Below the pieces are notes generated by a model, which was not told the origin of the DNA, ran no database searches, and was given only the letters and a program-made list of their open reading frames with translations. A stretch of DNA of 64,000 nucleotides from Pyrrhosoma nymphula (Eukaryota > Arthropoda > Insecta > Odonata > Coenagrionidae). Shown here piece after piece: positions 54,873 through 62,598 of the stretch (position 1 is the first letter of the stretch; each line of letters starts with the position of its first letter). A program made the translations under genes and the position numbers. The stretch lies in NCBI GenBank assembly GCA_963573305.1, contig OY754334.1:93307848-93371847 (forward strand). The letters run 5' to 3'.

Positions 54873-57800
54873 TCAGAAGAATAATTTCAACCTATTTGCA
54901 TGGACTTTCATGAGCTTTCCCCTTCTTTTAATAGTGACATTTACTCCATTCACACTGGTTACTACGTAGGGTCCTATCCATTGTGCAGATAGTTTCCTTG
55001 ACCTACCTCTTCTAACGGATTCATCGAAGAGTAGCACTTCGTCCCCCTCTTGGAATATCTCGAGTTTACTTCCCTTATCATAATATTTCTTTGCCTTAAA
55101 TTTAGATTCCAAAAGGCCTTCTCTGGCCCTTTTACAACAGGTTTGCATCCTGAGTTTCAAGTCGGCTAGGTAATCATCGTAGCAGTAAGACTGGTCTTTG
55201 GGCTCCATCTGGAGGCATCCGGGTATATTTGCCTTTCTGCCGAACATCACTTCGTGAGGAGTGAGCCCTGTACCTGTATGTGGCGTGGTGTTGAAAACAA
55301 ACACCGCGAAAGGTATCCATTCGTCCCAATTAGTCTGATCGTCAGCTATGTAGTGACGAAGGTATTCTGTGAGCGTCCGGTGGCTCCTTTCTAGGGCGCC
55401 ATTGCTCTGTGGATGAAAGGCAGTCGTTTGGAGCTTCCTAATTTTCATAATTTTGCAGGTTTCCTTAAATACACTGCTAAGAAAATTAGCTCCCTGATCG
55501 GTCAATACCGATTGTGGCGTACCAAACTTTAGGATAACATTTTCTACGAACGCTCTTGCTATCGATGTGGCGTCCTGCCGTTCCAACGGGATAGCCAACG
55601 TAAACTTTGAGAGTTCGTCTTGGAAGGTTAAAAGATATTTTTTCCCTTGCTGTGTTATAGGGAGAGGCCCCATGACATCTAAGCAGCATTTCTCAAAAAC
55701 ATATTCCGGCGTGGACGTTATTTGCATTGGCATTTTAGTCTTCCTTCTCGTGAGCTTATTTTTCTGGCACGTCGTACATTTACGAATGTATTCTTCCACG
55801 TCCTCTTTCATTCCTGACCACGAAAAATATAATTTTATCCTCTCGTACGTTCTTTTCATCCCTTGATGTCCACCTACGGGCGAATCATGGAATTCTTGCA
55901 AAACTCGCAATTTTTTCTCCTCTGAAGGTTCGTCGTTTCTCGCACCTTTCATTCGCGCGCTTTCATCGCACTTTTCTTCTTCTCTACCACTTGCCGCGTC
56001 TTCTTGGATATCTCCTCCATCTTCCTCTCCTTCTACATCTTCAATCAGCAAGCTTTCATCGCACTTTTTTTCTTCTCTACCACTTGCAGCTTCTTCTTGG
56101 ATATCTCCTTCTTCTTCCTCTCCTTCTACATCTTCAATCAGCAAGCTTTCATCGCACTTTTCTTCTTCTCTACCACTTGCAGCGTCTTCTTGGATATCTC
56201 CTTCATCTTCCTTTCCTTCTGCATCTTCTATCAGCAAGCTTTCATCGTATTTTTCCTTTTCTCTGCCATTTGCAGCGTCTTCTTGGGCGATCCTTCCGTA
56301 TTCTCTTCCTGCTGTACCTCCCTCCCCGTTCTCCTTTTCCAGGGTGGAAATTCGACTGAGTGCGTCAGCATTGGAATTTAGGGTTCCCTTCTTATAGACG
56401 ACCGTGTACTCAAATTCCTCAAGTTTGAGTCTCCATCTCATTAATCTGGAATTCGAATCTTTCACATTGAATATCCAGGTGAGAGGTTTGTGGTCGCTTA
56501 CGACGGTGAATTTCCTCCCGTACAGGTAGGGACGGAAATACTTCGTGGCCCAAACTATTGCTAGAAGCTCCTTCTCCGTTGTCGAATAGTTTTTCTCCGC
56601 TTTATTCAGCGTCCGACTCGCGTAGGCGATCGGAAGGTCCTTCCCGACTTTACCTTGGGAAAGAACACCCCCTAATGCCTCATTACTCGCGTCGGTCGTG
56701 AGAATAAATTCTTGATTGAAATCCGGATACTGTAGAATGGGCTCCGTCGTCAGCAACTCTTTCAGTCTTTCGAAAGCTTCTTGTTGAGTTCTCCCCCACA
56801 CGTACGGCACGTTCTTCTTTAACAGTTCATGCATTGGTTTGGCTATTTTGCTGAACTCGGGAATAAATCTCCTGTAATAGCCTGCCAACCCCAAGAATCC
56901 TTTTAATTGTTTGGTAGTTTTCGGCTGAGGGAACTCTCTGACCTTATTCACCTTCTCTGGGTCGGGTCTAACGCCATCTTCCGTGATTACGTGGCCTAGA
57001 TACACGACTTCTTTCTGTAGGAATTCGCATTTGTCGGGTTGTAACTTCAAGTTGCTCTCTCGCAGTCTCTGAAATACTTCCCTCAGTTTCTCATTATGGG
57101 TACTTAGTGAATCGCCATGGACCACAATATCGTCCATATAAACGAAACACTTGATGCCTTGAAGTCCTGATAGCACCGAATTCATCAGTCTCTGGAATGA
57201 TGCGGGTGCTCCCTTCAAACCAAATGGCATGCGTGCGTACTCAAAATGACCATATGGCGTGCTGAAGGCGGTCTTCTCTCGGTCATCCTTCCTAACCGGG
57301 ATCTGGTGGAAGCCGCTCGCCAAATCTAGGGTCGTAAAGTACTTCGCCTTCCCAAGTTGATCAAGAATGTCGGAAATATTTGGAAGGGGAAAGGCGTCCC
57401 CCACAGTTACATCGTTGAGTCTGCGGAAATCCACAACGATTCTCCATTTTTTCCGACCGGACGAATCCATCTTCTTTGGAACTACCAAAAGTGGCGAATT
57501 CCATGCGCTTTTGCTTGGCAAAATGATTCCATCTTCGAGCATTTTATTAGTTTGCTCGTTTACAATTTCCTTATGTGCTTCGGGAATCCTATATGGCCTT
57601 ACGTTGATTCCTGTCATCGGGTCAACTCCAGGAGTTGGAATACTATGCTCAATTATATTAGTGCACGAAAGTGACTCTCCAGGTAAATAGAACAATTCAC
57701 TGTATTCATCAATTAACTCCATTATTTCCCTCTTTTCTTCCTTATTTAGGCCCTCTAAACGCAGTTGAGAAAGGAGCAATTTCCTCCTACCCAACGCCGA

Positions 57801-59369
57801 TTGCAAGTTTACTTCATTCTCAAGAACGTAATCTTGCTTTTCAACGGGAATCAGTTCTACGACGGGTGCCTCAATTTTCACGTCCTCCTCATTGGAGTTA
57901 ACGAGACTGGTAATGCACTCATTTCCCACGCTGACGGTCAATGACTCCGCCAGGTACACCCCCGGACAAATCTCCCTTTTTTCCACAATCCCCTCTCCAT
58001 CCTTTTCGGAAGGGCATCTCACTACTACCTCGCTCCTAGCGGGAAGTATTACGTGGGTAGATTTCCGTGTCCGCGATGATACATCATCTTCTGATCGGGA
58101 ATCAAATTTAACGACCACATCTTCCATGGTGATCGACTTCTCTTCGTAGCTGATTCTCGCTCTCATCTCACTCAGAAAGTCTTTTCCCAAAATGCCATCG
58201 TACTTTAACGAAAGCTTATCGTCTGCAATCTGAAATTTGTGAGAAGTTTTCCTGTCTTCTGTCATTAAAGTAAGCTCCACCGAGCCTAGGGTACTGACTA
58301 TTTCTCCTGTTACACCCTTTACTTTAATGCGCTCTTTGGGGAAGTAAGCGACGCCATCTCTCAGCAGGGACGCCTTAATCAAGCTTACATCGGCCCCTGT
58401 GTCAATTAGAAATGCTAGGCGTTTTTTCTCACACTCGCCTACATCGAAGGAGACAGTGTCGATAGCGACGGAGTCGAGAGCAGGAAGGCTCCGAGCGCAA
58501 GCGACACGCCTTCTGGGTCCTCCCCCATTTTGGACCCATCTGTTAGCACTCCCGGCCCCTTTTTTCTCTGGGTCAATGCGAGGGGCCTTGCAGTCTCTTG
58601 CCATATGACCTTGCTGGTTGCAGTTGAAACATCTCACCCTCGTCAAGGCTTTGACGTTTTTGGCCTCCTCTCGTCCCTTCAAATGAAAACAGCTGGACGT
58701 TTTGTGACCTGGTTTGTGGCAATTCTCGCATTTAACTTTTACGTTAGCTAAGGGGGCATTGCTACCCCTTTCCTTTTGGGATAGTATTGCACTCTCTTCC
58801 TCTAGCGCAATTTCTATTGCAGATGAGAGAAGAATTTTCTCTCCGCGGCTCCTAACTATTGTCTGAATCCTATCATTACACAGACCTTGAACGAAACAGG
58901 CTTTAGCAAGGTGATTAACGAGGGCTATCGCACCGTTAATTTCCCCGTCCGTTAAGTCTCTCCTGGCCGCATCTCTCAGTTCTGTCTGCATCGTATCTAT
59001 TCTGCTCCCCCATGAGGCAATCGACTCTGACTTCTCTTGCTTAGAATTAAACATCCTACAAGCATAGTAGTCTAGCGTTCGCTTGGTCGAATAGTTTTCT
59101 TCTAAAACACTTTTGACCCTTTCCCACGTATCAGTCAGATCTCTTACCAACAATTTAGATCTGGCCTCCCCAGTTATTTTAGCTTTTACGAACTTTAAAA
59201 GTTTCGCATGACTGGCTGGGTGTACAAGCTCGAACGCTACGTCCACATTATCGATGAACTCTCTCAATTTCCGCTTATCCCCGTCAAATGGCTGGGAAAT
59301 TAACTTAATTGCCTCCATGATGCCACAATAGTCCTGTTGACTACTCTCACTGACGTTACTTTGCGCCAT
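54873..59369 (-). CDS. gag-pol: Gag-Pol polyprotein, single frame
   Basis: 1,498 residues without stop or frameshift. Gag (about 1-290) ends in two zinc knuckles, C214-x2-C-x4-H-x4-C227 (CENCHKPGHKTSSC) and C247-C260 (CFNCNQQGHMARDC). An aspartic protease follows (LIDTGADVS, D323), then RT (about 560-850, YMDD at 744-747), RNase H (TTDAS at 891-895, SDH at 958-960) and a repetitive acidic linker at 1029-1137. The integrase has the zinc ligands H1161, H1168, C1198 and C1201 and the catalytic triad D1231, D1291 and E1327 (D-x35-E). The C-terminal part has a GPYVV-type domain. Gag and Pol are fused, whereas most errantiviruses use a frameshift. The start is the first ATG after the leader, GACATGG. 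Protein ratios must be set some other way, for example by proteolysis. All catalytic motifs seen are intact. Confidence 0.95.
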   Translation of the reverse strand: MAQSNVSESSQQDYCGIMEAIKLISQPFDGDKRKLREFIDNVDVAFELVHPASHAKLLKFVKAKITGEARSKLLVRDLTDTWERVKSVLEENYSTKRTLDYYACRMFNSKQEKSESIASWGSRIDTMQTELRDAARRDLTDGEINGAIALVNHLAKACFVQGLCNDRIQTIVRSRGEKILLSSAIEIALEEESAILSQKERGSNAPLANVKVKCENCHKPGHKTSSCFHLKGREEAKNVKALTRVRCFNCNQQGHMARDCKAPRIDPEKKGAGSANRWVQNGGGPRRRVACARSLPALDSVAIDTVSFDVGECEKKRLAFLIDTGADVSLIKASLLRDGVAYFPKERIKVKGVTGEIVSTLGSVELTLMTEDRKTSHKFQIADDKLSLKYDGILGKDFLSEMRARISYEEKSITMEDVVVKFDSRSEDDVSSRTRKSTHVILPARSEVVVRCPSEKDGEGIVEKREICPGVYLAESLTVSVGNECITSLVNSNEEDVKIEAPVVELIPVEKQDYVLENEVNLQSALGRRKLLLSQLRLEGLNKEEKREIMELIDEYSELFYLPGESLSCTNIIEHSIPTPGVDPMTGINVRPYRIPEAHKEIVNEQTNKMLEDGIILPSKSAWNSPLLVVPKKMDSSGRKKWRIVVDFRRLNDVTVGDAFPLPNISDILDQLGKAKYFTTLDLASGFHQIPVRKDDREKTAFSTPYGHFEYARMPFGLKGAPASFQRLMNSVLSGLQGIKCFVYMDDIVVHGDSLSTHNEKLREVFQRLRESNLKLQPDKCEFLQKEVVYLGHVITEDGVRPDPEKVNKVREFPQPKTTKQLKGFLGLAGYYRRFIPEFSKIAKPMHELLKKNVPYVWGRTQQEAFERLKELLTTEPILQYPDFNQEFILTTDASNEALGGVLSQGKVGKDLPIAYASRTLNKAEKNYSTTEKELLAIVWATKYFRPYLYGRKFTVVSDHKPLTWIFNVKDSNSRLMRWRLKLEEFEYTVVYKKGTLNSNADALSRISTLEKENGEGGTAGREYGRIAQEDAANGREKEKYDESLLIEDAEGKEDEGDIQEDAASGREEEKCDESLLIEDVEGEEEEGDIQEEAASGREEKKCDESLLIEDVEGEEDGGDIQEDAASGREEEKCDESARMKGARNDEPSEEKKLRVLQEFHDSPVGGHQGMKRTYERIKLYFSWSGMKEDVEEYIRKCTTCQKNKLTRRKTKMPMQITSTPEYVFEKCCLDVMGPLPITQQGKKYLLTFQDELSKFTLAIPLERQDATSIARAFVENVILKFGTPQSVLTDQGANFLSSVFKETCKIMKIRKLQTTAFHPQSNGALERSHRTLTEYLRHYIADDQTNWDEWIPFAVFVFNTTPHTGTGLTPHEVMFGRKANIPGCLQMEPKDQSYCYDDYLADLKLRMQTCCKRAREGLLESKFKAKKYYDKGSKLEIFQEGDEVLLFDESVRRGRSRKLSAQWIGPYVVTSVNGVNVTIKRRGKLMKVHANRLKLFF
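55959..56285 (-). repeat. In-frame tandem repeats, 93-bp unit, in pol
   Basis: Three full copies and one half copy of a 31-residue unit (residues 1029-1137), each with QED/E-AASGRE, K-C/Y-DESLLIED and EG-acid-GDI. The array is strongly acidic and lies between RNase H and integrase. The copies are close in DNA sequence, so the array is recent. Confidence 0.9.
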
Positions 59370-59436
59370 GTCTAAATCCTCACTAAACGGATCCCAAACT
59401 TAATTTAGGAATTAGGGAGAAGGGAATGAGTGTGAC

Positions 59437-59445
59437 TCACCTACG
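59437..59445 (-). other. Putative splice donor
   Basis: Sense GTAG|GTGAGT, a near-consensus donor with the junction at 59,441/59,440, 71 nt before the gag ATG. It would give a spliced env mRNA that skips Gag-Pol. Confidence 0.65.
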
Positions 59446-59751
59446 ACTTCAAACGGCGATGAGTCTCCGGCAGCTCCTCTCTGGGCTGTACTCCCTCGGC
59501 GGCGTCTCTACGCCCGGCTCCCTCTCGGCGACTGCAGCGGCTGCGTCCCAGCTCTGCGTCGAATCTCGGCGGCGCCCACTCGTCGTCCGTCCTCAGGATC
59601 TGCGACGGTCTCTCCCGCCGCACCCCTTTCTCTTCGGCGATGTCTCCTGGATCTCCTCCGGATCCCTCGTCTGCTTCTCAGAAGGCTCTTCGGTGGCCTC
59701 TATTCTCGCCGATTCTCTTGGAACAATTCCGGTTGCAATTACGCTAAGCCT

Positions 59752-59769
59752 ACCCCACACCTGACACCA
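59752..59769 (-). other. Primer-binding site, tRNA-Leu type
   Basis: Sense TGGTGTCAGGTGTGGGGT, 5 nt from the LTR edge. It would pair with a tRNA ending ...CCTGACACCA; metazoan tRNA-Leu genes that begin GTCAGG have that acceptor stem. The assignment is inference. Confidence 0.7.
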
Positions 59770-59787
59770 ATTAATGTCGTGTCCCAA

Positions 59788-59979
59788 ATGGCGGAACTCG
59801 ACGCTGACGAAAAACAATCTGAGCGGCTAGATTGCTATCGTAGGGGGTTTTTAGGCTTTGAAGAGTTGAAACTCAAACGCAATGCAGTGGATAAGATATT
59901 TTATTTACAGTCGCCGGAAGACGATCAGCGCCTCCGGCTACAGTCTTCAGAATTGTCCGCTTCTTACAAAAAGCTTTGA
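59788..59979 (+). other. Antisense 63-codon open frame in the LTR (5' copy)
   Basis: Same peptide as at 52,294-52,485. It is antisense to the proviral transcript and starts downstream of the TATA box in the sense direction. Confidence 0.3.
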
Positions 59980-59980
59980 G

Positions 59981-59988
59981 CATATATA
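59981..59988 (-). promoter_or_regulatory. TATA box of the 5' LTR
   Basis: Sense TATATATG in GGGTATATATGCTC. Transcription should start some 25-30 nt downstream, before the AATAAA in R. Confidence 0.65.
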
Positions 59989-60310
59989 CCCTTTCTGAGG
60001 TTCACGGGGAGGTGGGGTGAGGATAAGGATGGAGGAGGGTTTCCTGGTGGGGTGAGAAAGATCCTCCCCTTTCCATTTCACAGATATGACCCTTCAAAAC
60101 AGTCTAGACACATAGGTTAGGGTCGTCCCACATTTCTCACCAAAAAGGGGCGGTTTTAAGAAACACAGATCAGCCGACTTGCGACATGCGAACCCTCAGA
60201 CATAAATTTCGTCTTTCACGTGGGTGGCTGGGTGGCGGTTTCACCATGACATACCATACACCAGACATAAATACAATCCATCCCTTAAGGGCAGTCGTGC
60301 ATGACAACAC

Positions 60311-61304
60311 GTTAAAAAGCAACGGCGATAGTGGGCACCCCTGCTGGACTCCCCGTCCTATCGTGGCCCATCCCGATTCTCCATTGGCTACCCTAACCTG
60401 CGCCGTCTGGTTTATATACAAATTCCGAATCAGATGCCTGTTCCTCCAATCGACCCCTAATTTCATCAACACTCCCATTAATTTCGTCCATTCCACCCAT
60501 TGATATTAAGCTTATTGTCCTATAGTCTTCGCACGTTTTTGCCTTACTCTTCCTTGGTATAGGAATTAGTACAGTCTCCGCAAAGTCTTCCGGCCACACT
60601 CCATCCTCATAAATCCTACGAATGAGCGCAAAAAGTTTTCCTCTTCCGTTCTTCCCCATGCTCTTTGAAAACTCTGCAGGTATGTCATCTATTCCCACCG
60701 CCTTATTCCTTTTCATGTCTCGTAGAGCTCTTTCGATTTCGCTATCTAGGATACTTGGTCCGATGCCATCTCTGTCGATATCGTCTTCCCTTTCTATATC
60801 TAACCTATTGGGCCTTGTTTCTTTACCATAGAGCTCTTCAACATACTCCTTCAACATACTCCTTCCACCTCTCCTGGATCTCTCTCGGTTCTACGATCAC
60901 CTTTCCCGTCTTGTCTGTTATCGTCGTAATTCCCCTTCCCTTATTACCACCGTCAGTTCCTTTACTTTCCTATATAATGCATCTGCTCTTCCCTCTTTTT
61001 GGTATTTCTCTAACGCGTCGATCTGTTCTCTCCACCACGCCTCTCTTGCTTTCTTTGTTTCTCTTCTAAGCCTGTTATTAAATTCTCGGTATTTTCTTTT
61101 ACCTAGTCCTGATTTTACGCTCTTCCCTTTCCTTCTCTCCTCCATCTCCCTGATCATCTCCTTCGTGATCCACGGTTTTCTAATTTTATTTGCACTCACT
61201 ACGCCTACCGTTGCTTTCGCCGTTTCTACAATTCCATTTTTCAAACTTCCCCATTCATCTTCCACTGATCTAACTCCATGATCCTCACCCATTGTCTCAT
61301 CCAC
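60311..61304 (-). pseudogene. LINE RT, 5' part, with internal deletion
   Basis: Sense frames: MDETMGEDHGVRSVEDEWGS to KVKELTVVIREG (61,304-60,918), a shift near 60,870 beside a duplicated TATGTTGAAGGAG, then LKEYVEELYGKETRPNRLD, RNKAVGIDDIPAEF (60,857-60,393) and CEDYRTISLIS. From there the sequence jumps to WTKLMGVLMKLGVDWRN and ends with the RT motif QQGCPLSPLLFNV at the LTR. The piece between SLIS and WTKLM, which includes RT motif A with one catalytic Asp, is missing, so this RT cannot work. The LTR cuts it right after the GCPLSPLLF motif. Confidence 0.8.
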
Positions 61305-61519
61305 CTTCTTTCGATACTTCTATTTCATTGTCCCAGTTAATGCCTCCGTATTCCACTTTCGTACACTTCTTCCCATTCTTATCTTTTTCAGTTTTACCCG
61401 ACATTTCATGACTAATAAGTTGTGGCCTGTGTCTGAATTAGCTCCTGGATAAGTACGCGAGTTTTTATCACTATTCCTGTATCTGTGACGAACCATTATA
61501 TAATCTATCTGTAACCTAT

Positions 61520-62295
61520 CTGTGTCTCTCGGCTTCTTTCAAGTGTACCTACGTCGAGGATGATGTCTGAACCATGTATTTGTAATTACTAAGTTATTTC
61601 TACTGCAAAACTCCACAGCTTTCTCGCCTCGGTCGTTTCTCCTTTCTATCCCGTAATCGCCCACCCCCCGCCCATCTCTTCCTTCGCCCACCACCGCGTT
61701 CCAATCCCCCATTACTACTAAGTGCTTACTCCCAGGTTTCCTACCAATTATTTCCTCTAGCTGATCGTATACCTCCTCTATACTATATTACCTCCTCCTC
61801 TTTATGATTAGAAGTAGGTATATAAACCTGGATTATAACTAAATTCGTTGGATCTGCTTTTAGTTCCACGACTATAATCCTATCACTCACCTGTTTTGCA
61901 TACACTACTTTTATCCCTAGTTTCCTATTCATTACGAATGCAACCCCGCGCTGACTTTCATTCCCTCCACTATAAATTACTCTATAATCGTCGCTCCAGT
62001 TATCCCCGTCATCCTTCCATCTTACTTCACCCAGACCCATGATGTCTACACCCACCCTCTGCATTTCTTGCTTTATATTATCTAGCTTCCCCGCCCTCAG
62101 CATAGCCCTTACATTCCACCTGTCTATTCTGATAGTTTCGTTCCTCTTCTGTATCTTCTTTTCCTCTGCTGCTACTACGTCTGAGCAAGGATTTCGTGTG
62201 ATGACGACCGCAGGGGCCTTTCTCCCACCGACCCCTGGCCCTCTGGGCCGAGTCCCGTAGTTGTCAGGATTCATTATCATTTGAGAACTGTCCAT
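61520..62295 (-). pseudogene. LINE endonuclease domain, frameshifted
   Basis: The frame 62,295-61,783 encodes IDRWNVRAMLRAGKLDNI, VDIMGLGEVRWKDDGDNW and RGVAFVMNRKLGIKV: the first half of an apurinic-type endonuclease with its N and E catalytic residues (WNVR, EVRW). After a shift at about 61,783 another frame has HLVVMGDWNAVVGEG (catalytic D-x-N), GDYGIERRNDRG and FRHHPRRRYT. The ATG at 62,293-62,295 begins MDSSQMIMNPDNYG. One indel disables an otherwise full domain. Confidence 0.8.
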
Positions 62296-62585
62296 AATTT
62301 CAAGGTTTTTGTTTTAATTGAGATAGTATTCCGTGGCCTTACTCAATAGTGTTTTTTACGTGACACCATCACTTCAGAGGCCACCCCACTGGGGCCAGAC
62401 GTCTTTTACAGCCGCCTCACTGAGGTACAGACGCTGCGCGGACTACCATTCGTCTGTCTCCTAACCTTCGACCAATCTGGCATGGGTGACCCTACCAGGA
62501 GAATTGCTCCCACCAGTGCAGCTCTAGGGGTCATCGGAGCACGCAAGTCCTTCCACCACGACAAGGTTGTAGTACGAGAGAAGGG
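62296..62585 (-). other. LINE 5' leader
   Basis: Contains CCTTGTCGTGGTGGAAGG and GCACTGGTGGGAGCAATTC in the sense direction. I recall this as the leader of arthropod RTE-like LINEs. It ends at the TSD, so the 5' end is complete. Confidence 0.6.
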
Positions 62586-62598
62586 CATTTAAAGTAAT
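62586..62598. repeat. 13-bp target-site duplication of the LINE (5' side)
   Basis: CATTTAAAGTAAT, identical to 51,433-51,445. Confidence 0.9.

Larger units (their letters stand above)
59370..59774 (-). other. Leader between 5' LTR and Gag-Pol
   Basis: 405 nt of GC-rich leader with the primer-binding site at its start (59,769-59,752) and a splice donor near its end. Minus-strand frames are not coding. Confidence 0.75.
52281..60306 (-). mobile_element. Env-bearing Ty3/gypsy-type LTR retroelement (endogenous retrovirus-like)
   Basis: 8,026 bp with two 532-bp LTRs that look identical by eye, 4-bp ACAC duplications, primer-binding site, polypurine tract, a single Gag-Pol frame and a separate env, all intact. 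Domain order protease, RT, RNase H, integrase marks it as Ty3/gypsy. LTR ends TGTC...GACA and the integrase motif NGALERSHRTLTEYL recall the Mdg1/412 side rather than gypsy itself, though this is from memory and would need a tree. Env resembles that of errantiviruses. With no inactivating change seen, it may be, or recently was, a mobile copy. Confidence 0.95.
59775..60306 (-). repeat. 5' LTR
   Basis: 532 bp, same ends as the 3' LTR. In sense: U3 from 60,306, TATA box (59,988-59,981), poly(A) signal (59,905-59,900), U5 to 59,775. Confidence 0.95.
51446..62585 (-). mobile_element. Full-length RTE-like LINE, split by an LTR retroelement
   Basis: Without the LTR element and its 4-bp duplication the LINE is about 3.1 kb, a usual length for RTE-type LINEs. 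In sense direction (minus strand) it has a 5' leader (62,585-62,296, with CTTGTCGTGGTGGAAGG), an apurinic-type endonuclease, a reverse transcriptase, the RTE-type C-terminus and a short 3' tail with TGAATGAAAAATGAA. Perfect 13-bp duplications at both ends show insertion by target-primed reverse transcription with little or no 5' truncation. Frameshifts, a deletion and stops make it inactive. Confidence 0.9.

Noticed and set aside
55991..56381. Plus-strand open frames of 122 and 125 codons, rich in Leu, Phe and His
   Set aside because: They are the antisense shadow of the acidic repeats in pol; the repetitive DNA keeps all frames open.
59426..59764. 112-codon plus-strand frame between 5' LTR and gag
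   Set aside because: Lies over the leader with PBS and splice donor on the other strand; no domain.
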